From assembly GCA_003696905.1 (NCBI GenBank), contig RFHJ01000175.1, positions 1 to 45,779 of the forward strand: a stretch of 45,779 bases of DNA, in the 5' to 3' direction. Shown piece by piece: positions 1 to 7,579 of the stretch. How positions within the stretch are numbered: position 1 is the stretch's first letter; the number at the start of each line of letters is the position of its first letter. The position numbers and the translations under genes are program-made. This DNA is from Gammaproteobacteria bacterium (GTDB lineage: Bacteria > Pseudomonadota > Gammaproteobacteria > Chromatiales > Chromatiaceae). The notes below the pieces were generated by a model. That model saw nothing but the letters and a program-made list of their open reading frames with translations, was not told the origin of the DNA and searched no databases.

Positions 1-1
1 C

Positions 2-440
2 ACCACCCGGGGGTGGACGCCAGCCAATTTCAAGCACGTCAACGCGGCAGGCAAGTGCAGCAGCTGTCACAACGGGGCGACTGCAAGCGGCAAGCCGGCC
101 GGTCACGTAACGACCATCGCAGAGTGCGACAGCTGTCATACGACCAATGGCTGGATGCCTGCGACCTTCCGCCACAGTGCGGTCACCGGTCCCTGTTCGA
201 GCTGCCACAACGGTCGTACAGCAACGGGCAAGCCGGCGGGCCATGTCCCGACGACGGCGGGGTGCGATACCTGTCATACAACGCGCGGCTGGTTGCCGGC
301 AAGGTTTGATCACGCCGGTGTTACCGGCGCCTGTGGTAGCTGCCATAACGGTAGATCCGCAACCGGTAAACCGGGAAACCATTTTGTGACGACTCGCGAT
401 TGTTCTGCCTGCCACCAGACCGCTGGGTGGAGTCCTGTGC
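2..440 (+). repeat. 138-bp tandem repeat units inside the cytochrome gene (two haems per unit)
   Basis: Repeated protein unit G-C-S-S-C-H-N-G-x-x-A-T-G-K-P-A-G-H-V-x-T-x-x-x-C-D-x-C-H-x-T-x-G-W-x-P-A at exact 138-bp spacing. Confidence 0.85.
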
Positions 441-697
441 GGAGCTACCGTCATGTCAACGCTCACTATCCGGATCACGGCGCGCGTTTGGGGTGCACGG
501 ATTGTCACACTGGCAATAGCGAGCGAATTTCCTGGCCCTTCCCGGCCTATGCTCCGGATTGCGCAGCCTGCCATGCCAAGGACTGGCGAGCCAAACCACA
601 CAAGGGTGCGAGTATCTCTCGGCTGCGCAACTGCGCGGGGCTGTGTCACAAGAGCCGTCCCCAGCATTCGCCGCGTGATCGGTCGTGGGACGACTGA
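2..697 (+). CDS. Multiheme c-type cytochrome, 3' part (gene starts before the window)
   Basis: Open frame from base 2 to TGA at 697 with CSSCH, CDSCH, CSSCH, CDTCH, CGSCH, CSACH, CTDCH, CAACH plus one CX3CH (CAGLCH). 46-aa (138-bp) tandem units with CxxCH at 56, 194 and 332. Confidence 0.9.
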   Translation, partial: TTRGWTPANFKHVNAAGKCSSCHNGATASGKPAGHVTTIAECDSCHTTNGWMPATFRHSAVTGPCSSCHNGRTATGKPAGHVPTTAGCDTCHTTRGWLPARFDHAGVTGACGSCHNGRSATGKPGNHFVTTRDCSACHQTAGWSPVRSYRHVNAHYPDHGARLGCTDCHTGNSERISWPFPAYAPDCAACHAKDWRAKPHKGASISRLRNCAGLCHKSRPQHSPRDRSWDD

Positions 698-1200
698 TGG
701 ATACGGTCGCAAGATTCACAGGCTGGTGGCGCAGTTTGCTCTTTGTCCTACCCCTGGCGTATTCAGGTTCGGCACCGGCCGGCCTGCCCGAGATCATCGA
801 TCGTCTCGAGTGGTATCGGCAGGGAGAGTGCTGGAAGGTGGATTTGTCGCTGAACGTAACCTTTCTGCCGGTTGCTCAGTTTCCACATGGGGCATCTCGC
901 TACTTCTATGTCCTGGGGCTGGTAGCTCAGGAGGCCGGGGAAGCGAGTCATCTCTCGCGTCGTGAGCAGCGCCGAGTGCGTCTGGGTGACGGTGTGGGGA
1001 CGCTCCAGGTTACCTATGTCGGTGACCTGCCGGGTCCGAAGCTTTTGACGTTCGAAGCCGCGATCCCCATGCGTTATCGCCTGGTGGAACAGGAGCATGG
1101 GCTCTCTGTAGCGTTTGTGCCGGGCAATAGGGACACCCACTGCCTGTCGGAGAACAACCAATATAACAGTCGGAGAAGAGGTCTCAATGAGCACCAATAA
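697..1200 (+). CDS. Small secreted protein, possible AMIN-like beta domain
   Basis: ATG overlaps the cytochrome stop; N-terminal signal-like hydrophobic stretch (WWRSLLFVLPLAYSGSAPA); coupled to the downstream barrel gene. Confidence 0.65.
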   Translation: MDTVARFTGWWRSLLFVLPLAYSGSAPAGLPEIIDRLEWYRQGECWKVDLSLNVTFLPVAQFPHGASRYFYVLGLVAQEAGEASHLSRREQRRVRLGDGVGTLQVTYVGDLPGPKLLTFEAAIPMRYRLVEQEHGLSVAFVPGNRDTHCLSENNQYNSRRRGLNEHQ

Positions 1201-3640
1201 GCATTATGGGAGGCACCTTGGTCTTGCGTTGGCGATGCTATGGCTGAGCCTGGTAGTGGCTGGAAAGGCGGGGGCCGCCAGCTTGCTGGACGACGTCTCG
1301 ATCGATTCCGACGCGTCGGGCGCGTTCGTGCGGATTACCTTTACGGCACCGATGCGCTATCAAAGCCACACACCGGTCAGTTCAGGGCGCGAATTGCGCA
1401 TCGTTCTCAGGCCGCTCTCCGAGGACGATTTTCCCCCATCGGCCCTGTATGGTACCGAGACCAGGAGTTGGGGCGGAAAGGAGAAGCATGCCCTGCGCAC
1501 CCTCCGCTACGAAGGTTCCCGAACCACCGGGTCCCTGCTGACACTCAAGTTTTCCCATACGGTGCACTTCAAGGTGCGTACAACTCCGGACATGCGAACC
1601 CTGGTTGTCCGGGTCGTAGTGCCGCAGGCAAGAAGCCAGTTGTCCACGGCGCGCGGACCAGTGACCTACTCGCAGATTCATTCGAAGGCGCCGCCGAGTC
1701 GGGTACGAGGGAAGAGATTTGTTGTGTATTTGCACTCCTCGAGCAGGCCCCTGGTCCCTGGGAAGTTTTCCAAGCCCGCCGGTCACGAGGACAAGCAGTT
1801 GTTCGTTAGCGAGGCCGATGTGCGGGGTAAGCATTGGTACCGCCTGACCCTGGGGTACTTTCGCACCCGTGATGAGGCCATCGCCGCATTGCCTTCGATC
1901 AAGACACGTTACCCCAAGGCATGGGTTGGAGTTGTCGCCGGTGGAGGCGCCACAACTGGTCAGCTCGGCGGGAATATTCCGCGAGGTGAGCGCGGTGGCC
2001 GGCTGGGGCGCGCGTTAGATGCTGGTCGTCAGGCGATGATTGACGGTGATTATCCACGGGCGATTCGATTGTTCAGCGCAGTCGCCGAGAGTGGTGACGA
2101 CCGGTTTGAACGAGAGGCTCTGGAACTGCTCGGCCTGGCGCGTGAACGCAATCACCAGTTGGCACAAGCGCGTGCAGTCTACGAAAGATATCTCAAGCGC
2201 TATCCCAAAGGTCCGGATGCGGAACGTGTACGCCAACGCCTGGCAGGTGTCGTGACGGCCAGCCCGTCAGAACGGGAGATTAAACTCGCCGGTTCTCCTA
2301 CTGTCCGCAAGTCGGCTGCCAAGCATCCCATGCGTTGGGATTGGTATGGCACTCTATCCCAGGAATACCTGAGGGATCAGACAACGTTGGCTACGGATCC
2401 GGCGGCTAAACGGGTCAATACCTCTCGCTTGACAACCCTGTTGAACATGACGGCGCGTGGCCGTGGTTCCGAATATGATCTGCGTGCTCAATTGGATGCG
2501 GAATATGCGAAAGACTTTGAAACCCAGAACGCGGGGCAAAATGCTTATACCATCAGTAATGCCTATTTAGACCTGCAGCACAAGCCGCTAGGGGTAGGGG
2601 CAAGGATCGGGCGTCAGCGTCATAATGGGGGCGGTATTCTGGGTCGTTTCGACGGGATACTGGTCAATTATGCGACGACAGAAACCGTTACCGTAAATGT
2701 GGTAGCCGGCTACCCAGTCGATCTGAACGAGAAAACTCGCGTCAACTACGATACCCGGTTCTACGGGTTGAGCGCCGATTACCAGCCGCTGGATGCCGAT
2801 TGGAGTTTCAATGCCTTCTACATCCGACAGGATAGGGAGGGGTATCTGGATCGCCAGGCAGTGGGAGGCGAGGCTCGTTACTTTACTCCGGACAAGTCGA
2901 TATTCACCCTCGTCGACTACGACGTTACCTATAGCGAATTGAATACCTTTCTGGTGCAAGGCAATTGGAATCTGTCTGATCGAGACGCGGTATTCGCCAC
3001 CTTGGATTACCGACTCAGTCCTAGCCTGACTACCAGCAATGCATTGATAGGGCAGACAACTGCCACGACACTCAAACAGTTGGGGCAGACATTCAGCGAG
3101 AGCGCGCTCCGGCAGTTGGCGCGTGACCGGACAGCGAAGGTGACGACTTTCACGGTGGGGGGGTCACATCGTATCCGGGAAGATCTGCAGGTAAGCGGGG
3201 ACATTACTGCTACCAAGACCGGTAGCACTCCATCATCCGGCGGGGTGGCGGCAACCCCGGCGACGGATCTTGAGTGGCTATACTCCTTGCAGATTCTGAG
3301 TAATGACCTGTGGTTCGAGGGCGACAGCAGTATCCTCACCTTGCGCTATGGCGATACCACCAGCTCAAGCAACTACACTGTCAGCATCGACTACCGTCAT
3401 CAGCTCTCCGGTGGGTGGCGGATCAATCCGAGGGTGTTGATCGACTACCGTGACCAGAGAGACCAACCCATAACCCAATTCCAAGTCAAACCCTCGGTGC
3501 GGGCTGAATACCGCATTACTCAGGATGTCGAGGTGGATCTCGAAGGGGGTGTGAGCTGGGAACATCAGACCGATAAGGTCAACGGGGATTCTCACACCGG
3601 CGGTTACTTCGTGTCCGCGGCCTATCGTTGGGACTTTTGA
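1187..3640 (+). CDS. AMIN-like/SPOR-like/TPR outer-membrane beta-barrel protein
   Basis: MSTNKHYGRHLGLALAMLWLSLVVAGKAGA signal peptide, AMIN-like N-terminus, SPOR-like RLTLGYFRTRDEAIAALPSI, TPR-like helices, then about 420 aa of alternating beta-strand sequence ending in YRWDF (C-terminal aromatic). Confidence 0.8.
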   Translation: MSTNKHYGRHLGLALAMLWLSLVVAGKAGAASLLDDVSIDSDASGAFVRITFTAPMRYQSHTPVSSGRELRIVLRPLSEDDFPPSALYGTETRSWGGKEKHALRTLRYEGSRTTGSLLTLKFSHTVHFKVRTTPDMRTLVVRVVVPQARSQLSTARGPVTYSQIHSKAPPSRVRGKRFVVYLHSSSRPLVPGKFSKPAGHEDKQLFVSEADVRGKHWYRLTLGYFRTRDEAIAALPSIKTRYPKAWVGVVAGGGATTGQLGGNIPRGERGGRLGRALDAGRQAMIDGDYPRAIRLFSAVAESGDDRFEREALELLGLARERNHQLAQARAVYERYLKRYPKGPDAERVRQRLAGVVTASPSEREIKLAGSPTVRKSAAKHPMRWDWYGTLSQEYLRDQTTLATDPAAKRVNTSRLTTLLNMTARGRGSEYDLRAQLDAEYAKDFETQNAGQNAYTISNAYLDLQHKPLGVGARIGRQRHNGGGILGRFDGILVNYATTETVTVNVVAGYPVDLNEKTRVNYDTRFYGLSADYQPLDADWSFNAFYIRQDREGYLDRQAVGGEARYFTPDKSIFTLVDYDVTYSELNTFLVQGNWNLSDRDAVFATLDYRLSPSLTTSNALIGQTTATTLKQLGQTFSESALRQLARDRTAKVTTFTVGGSHRIREDLQVSGDITATKTGSTPSSGGVAATPATDLEWLYSLQILSNDLWFEGDSSILTLRYGDTTSSSNYTVSIDYRHQLSGGWRINPRVLIDYRDQRDQPITQFQVKPSVRAEYRITQDVEVDLEGGVSWEHQTDKVNGDSHTGGYFVSAAYRWDF

Positions 3641-3878
3641 CATGGCTGGCAGCCTGCCGGATTCGATGTTGTCCGGCTGCAAATCTGCGGATAGCGATCA
3701 ACTGAGCATATCGAATTCGTCAAATGGGCCGGCTATTCTCGTCATTCGATAAGCCCATTCGATGCGCTCCCGCGAATTTGACTCTGGCCATCCCTGGCCT
3801 TCGCCCCTGCGAGGGCAGTTGCGCTGCTCAATCCACTCCTGCGAATTCGTGGTGGAAATACCCGATGTTGGCAAGCGA

Positions 3879-3949
3879 TGGTGGGTTGAGCCTAGCGAAA
3901 CCCACCATTTCAGGCCGCGTTCGATGGGTTTCGCGGAGCTCAACCCATC
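3879..3949. repeat. REP-doublet-like pair of inverted palindromes
   Basis: TGGTGGGTTGAGCCTAGCGAAACCCACCA (3879-3907) and GATGGGTTTCGCGGAGCTCAACCCATC (3923-3949); each is palindromic and the two are in opposite orientation. Confidence 0.7.
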
Positions 3950-4063
3950 CTCCTGGTTTTTCCATGATCAGGGGTGCGGCCAAGAACTCATGGCAGTTAG
4001 ATGACGTTACCCTGGACAGAAGGCCATTAATGGCTCCCTCACAGCACATCATGTGGTTATAAT

Positions 4064-4078
4064 ATAAAGCTGCTTTAT
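4064..4078. promoter_or_regulatory. Candidate LysR-type operator
   Basis: Perfect inverted repeat ATAAAGC-T-GCTTTAT containing T-N11-A, next to a TATAAT at 4058-4063 upstream of the LysR gene. Confidence 0.4.
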
Positions 4079-4112
4079 CGACCCACATAAAAAACGAGGG
4101 GGGCTTGGCACG

Positions 4113-5024
4113 ATGGCCGATCGCCGATTGCAGGTATTCCACACCGTCGCGCGCCTGTTGAGTTTCACCAAGGCCGCCGAGACCTTGCACATGACTCAGC
4201 CTGCGGTGACCTTCCAGGTGCGGCAGTTGGAAGAATACTTCAACACCCGGCTGTTCGACCGCACCCACAATCGCATCAGTCTCACCGAGGCAGGCGAGGT
4301 GGTCTATGGCTTCGCGGACAAGATCTTCGAGCTCTACGCCGAGATGGAGAACGCGGTGCGGGAGATGACCGGCGAGATCAGCGGCTCGCTCACCATCGGC
4401 GCCAGTACCACCATCGCCGAGTACATGTTGCCCGCCCTGCTGGGCGATTTTCGCAATCAGTATCCGGAAGTCACCATCCATCTGAAGGTGTCGAACACCG
4501 AGGGCATCGTCTCGATGGTGGAGAACAACACCATCGACCTGGGGGTGGTGGAGGCACCTGTGGGCAACAAGAACCTGGTGGTGGACAAGTGCCGGGACGA
4601 TCAGCTGGTCGCCATCGTTCCGCCCAACCACGAACTGGCCTCGCGCAAAACGGTAAAGATGGAAGAGCTGTTGCAATATCCCTTCATCTGCCGTGAAGAG
4701 GGCTCGGGGACCCGCGAAGTGATCACCAATTACATCTGCCAGACCGACGAGTGCAAGCAGTCGATGCAGATCGCTATGGAGCTGGGTAGTCCCGAGGCGG
4801 TCAAGGGGGCAGTCGAGGCCGGAATGGGTATCTCGGTGGTCTCCAATGCGACCATCCAGAAGGAGTTGCGACTTGGTACGCTGGTGGCGATTCAGCTCGA
4901 TCCCCCCTTGGAGCGGCCCTTCTCTTTCGTCCACCAGAAGCAGAAGTTTCGGGTGCGGGTCATGGAGGAACTGCTGGAGTTCGCGCGCGCCTATTGTCAC
5001 GAGCACCAGGGAGACAATACCTGA
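4113..5024 (+). CDS. LysR family transcriptional regulator
   Basis: N-terminal HTH (FTKAAETLHMTQPAVTFQVRQLEEYFNTRLFDR) and LysR substrate-binding domain. Confidence 0.95.
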   Translation: MADRRLQVFHTVARLLSFTKAAETLHMTQPAVTFQVRQLEEYFNTRLFDRTHNRISLTEAGEVVYGFADKIFELYAEMENAVREMTGEISGSLTIGASTTIAEYMLPALLGDFRNQYPEVTIHLKVSNTEGIVSMVENNTIDLGVVEAPVGNKNLVVDKCRDDQLVAIVPPNHELASRKTVKMEELLQYPFICREEGSGTREVITNYICQTDECKQSMQIAMELGSPEAVKGAVEAGMGISVVSNATIQKELRLGTLVAIQLDPPLERPFSFVHQKQKFRVRVMEELLEFARAYCHEHQGDNT

Positions 5025-5038
5025 GCGGATAGCCAGCG

Positions 5039-5425
5039 ATGTTGCCGCCGAAGTCGTCATCGTCGGCGCAGGAGCGAAAGCTTCTGCGGCTGTTTCGCGG
5101 GCTCGATGCGCAGGCACGTCGCAGTCTGCTGGATTTCGCCCGCTTCCTGAGTGCCCGGGAGGGTCTTGCTGAGGTGGCGGAGCCGGTGGCACAGGAACCC
5201 TTGGGGATCCCACGGCCGGACCAGGAGACGGTGGTGCAGGCGATCCGCCGTCTGTCCCGAAACTATCCCATGCTAAACCGTGACGAGCTGCTGCATGGAT
5301 CCGCCGCACTGATGAGCAGCCATGTGTTGCAGGGACGGCCGGCGGCGGAGGTGATCGACGATCTGGAGGCCATGTTCGCCAAGGCGTGGGCCAGCTACCG
5401 GGACTCGGGGTCGGAATCCGGCTAG
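5039..5425 (+). CDS. Conserved hypothetical protein
   Basis: 128-aa ORF with helical charged composition between two + strand genes. Confidence 0.6.
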   Translation: MLPPKSSSSAQERKLLRLFRGLDAQARRSLLDFARFLSAREGLAEVAEPVAQEPLGIPRPDQETVVQAIRRLSRNYPMLNRDELLHGSAALMSSHVLQGRPAAEVIDDLEAMFAKAWASYRDSGSESG

Positions 5426-5452
5426 GATCCGGCGAGGGAACAAGGGACGGCA

Positions 5453-6526
5453 ATGCGACTGATTACCGACTGGTTCAGACGAACCTTCTCCGACCCGCAG
5501 GTGGTCTTTCTTACCGTGGTGCTGCTCGGGGGCTTTGCCGTCGTGCTCACCATGGGGAATATGCTGGCCCCGGTGCTGGCGAGTGCGGTCATCGCCTATC
5601 TGCTCGAAGGGCTGGTGGTGCAGCTGGAGGACAGGGGGATGCCGCGTCTGCTGGCGGTGGTCATCGTCTTCATCGCCTTCATGCTGTTCCTCTCTGCGGT
5701 GATATTCGGACTGCTGCCGGTGGTTTCGCGCCAGGTCACCCAGCTGGTTCAGCAGCTGCCCAACATGATCGGCGAGGGCCAGAAGGCATTGATGACGCTG
5801 CCTCAGCGGTATCCGGAGATCTTCTCTCCCGAACAGGTGCAGGATATCCTCGACAGCATACGGGGCGAGATCGCAGTGTTCGGTCAGAAGGTGCTCTCGA
5901 TGTCCCTGGCCTCGGTGGTAGGGGTCCTGACCCTGATCGTCTATCTGGTGTTGATGCCGATGCTGGTCTTTTTCTTTCTCAAGGACAAGGATCTGATCAT
6001 CGGCTGGTTCAACCGCTTCCTGCCCGAAGAACGGGGGCTGGCGAGCCGCGTCTGGCGGGAGGTCGATCGCCAGATCGCCAACTATGTCAGGGGAAAATTC
6101 TGGGAGATCGTCATCGTATGGGCCGCGAGCCTTGCGGTCTTTTCCTTTTTCGGCCTGCAATACGCGATGCTTCTCGCCGTCCTGGTGGGCCTCTCGGTGG
6201 TCGTGCCCTATGTCGGCGCCACGGTAGTGACCGTGCCCGTGCTGATGGTGGCCTGGTTCCAATGGGGATGGAGCCCGGACTTCATCGGGGTGACTGTGGC
6301 CTATCTGGTGATACAGGCCCTCGATGGCAATCTGCTGGTGCCGTTGCTGTTTGGCGAAGTGGTGAACCTGCACCCCGTTGCCATCATCGTTGCGATTCTG
6401 GTATTTGGGGGGCTGTGGGGTTTCTGGGGCGTCTTCTTTGCCATTCCGCTGGCGACACTGGTCAATGCGGTGCTGCGCGCCTGGCCCGATCATCGCGAGG
6501 GTGCGCCGCTGCGCCGGGCCTATTGA
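5453..6526 (+). CDS. AI-2E family transporter (PerM-like membrane protein)
   Basis: 357 aa, multiple TM segments, family-typical C-terminal VVPYVGATVVTVPV... and GLWGFWGVFFAIPLATLVNAVL. Confidence 0.9.
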   Translation: MRLITDWFRRTFSDPQVVFLTVVLLGGFAVVLTMGNMLAPVLASAVIAYLLEGLVVQLEDRGMPRLLAVVIVFIAFMLFLSAVIFGLLPVVSRQVTQLVQQLPNMIGEGQKALMTLPQRYPEIFSPEQVQDILDSIRGEIAVFGQKVLSMSLASVVGVLTLIVYLVLMPMLVFFFLKDKDLIIGWFNRFLPEERGLASRVWREVDRQIANYVRGKFWEIVIVWAASLAVFSFFGLQYAMLLAVLVGLSVVVPYVGATVVTVPVLMVAWFQWGWSPDFIGVTVAYLVIQALDGNLLVPLLFGEVVNLHPVAIIVAILVFGGLWGFWGVFFAIPLATLVNAVLRAWPDHREGAPLRRAY

Positions 6527-6529
6527 TCG

Positions 6530-6566
6530 ACCACAAATACCCCGCGATTGGTGGGGTATTTGTGGT
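6530..6566. terminator. Strong hairpin between convergent genes
   Basis: Perfect 14-bp stem ACCACAAATACCCC / GGGGTATTTGTGGT with a 9-nt loop; no clear U-tract. Confidence 0.65.
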
Positions 6567-6580
6567 TCACGCTAAGGGGA

Positions 6581-6766
6581 TCAGCTTTCCTTCTTGGTGC
6601 TCAGGCCGAATGGCAAATACAACGGGCACCAGCCAACGGCAGCGGTGAACAGCGGGATAATGCCGATGGCACCCCACCAGTTCTGGTTCAGATAGCCCCA
6701 GGCGATGAGTGCCACACCAACGATCAGCCGCAAGGCTCTGTCGATTCCACCAACGTTCTGTTTCAT
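6581..6766 (-). CDS. DUF2892 (YgaP-like) membrane protein
   Basis: MKQNVGGIDRALRLIVGVALIAWGYLNQNWWGAIGIIPLFTAAVGWCPLYLPFGLST; SD GAGGAAAA before ATG at 6766 (internal to ORF 6581..6832). Confidence 0.9.
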   Translation of the reverse strand: MKQNVGGIDRALRLIVGVALIAWGYLNQNWWGAIGIIPLFTAAVGWCPLYLPFGLSTKKES

Positions 6767-6841
6767 GATGTTTTCCTCATTCAGCGATTGATTTGGATGT
6801 GAGCTGAAGTTTATGGGGGGAACCTGTCCCATGTCAGTGAC

Positions 6842-7576
6842 TTAGTCACATTGCGCCAGCAATCGTTCCAGCTGCTCGGGATGGAGCAGCCGTACCTCGC
6901 CTCTGGCAAGTGCCAGTGCCCCCCGGTGCTCCAGGTCCTTCAGAATGCGGCTCACCACCTCACGGGAGGTACCGAGATCGTCGGCAATGGTCTGGTGGGT
7001 CAGATGGAGGGTCGTTGCACCGGACTCGTGGTGTCTTCGCAGAAGATAACGCAGAACCCGTTGATCGAGACGCCGAAATGCCACTTCTTCGAGTAATGCG
7101 AGCACGCCCGACAGGCGGGAAGCGAGCAGTTTCCAGATGAATCGACGCCAGCTCGGAAAGCGCTGCATGAAATCGTCCACCATTGCCGCGGGGAGCAGGA
7201 TCGCCCGCAGGTCCCGTTCGCAACGGGCAAAGGCGGGGAAGCGTTCGCCACTCATGATGCAGGAGGCGGTGAGGATGCAGCATTCGCCGGCCTCCACGCG
7301 GTATAGGGTGATCTCTCGGCCCGATTCGGCCAGTTCATAGACCCTGGCCCGTCCTTCGAGAACCAGAGCGAGATGCTCGCAGGCCTGGCCGAGCTCGCAA
7401 ATGGTGGCGCCCGCGGGCAGGGTGGCATCGATGCCTGCGCGATCGATGCTTTCCAGCAGCGCGGGCTCGCTCAATCCGGGATAGCGCTGCTCCAGCAATT
7501 GACGGCGTGACGAGGGGGTGGGACTTCCCATTGGATCAGCGCGTACCGTCCTGTACCACGTGCCAGCTTCCTCCAT
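6842..7576 (-). CDS. Crp/Fnr family transcriptional regulator
   Basis: Cyclic-nucleotide-like beta-roll, C-terminal HTH with SREVVSRILKDLE (FNR-like E-x-x-S-R). Start codon uncertain (7531 possible). Confidence 0.9.
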   Translation of the reverse strand: MEEAGTWYRTVRADPMGSPTPSSRRQLLEQRYPGLSEPALLESIDRAGIDATLPAGATICELGQACEHLALVLEGRARVYELAESGREITLYRVEAGECCILTASCIMSGERFPAFARCERDLRAILLPAAMVDDFMQRFPSWRRFIWKLLASRLSGVLALLEEVAFRRLDQRVLRYLLRRHHESGATTLHLTHQTIADDLGTSREVVSRILKDLEHRGALALARGEVRLLHPEQLERLLAQCD

Positions 7577-7579
7577 GCA

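Noticed and set aside
2-440. CRISPR-like regular spacing
   Set aside because: The 138-bp period is a coding tandem repeat (haem modules), not short repeats with unique spacers.
3828-5453. 541-aa minus-strand ORF opposite LysR and the 128-aa ORF
   Set aside because: Antisense shadow of a well-supported LysR gene; His-rich composition without domain signatures.
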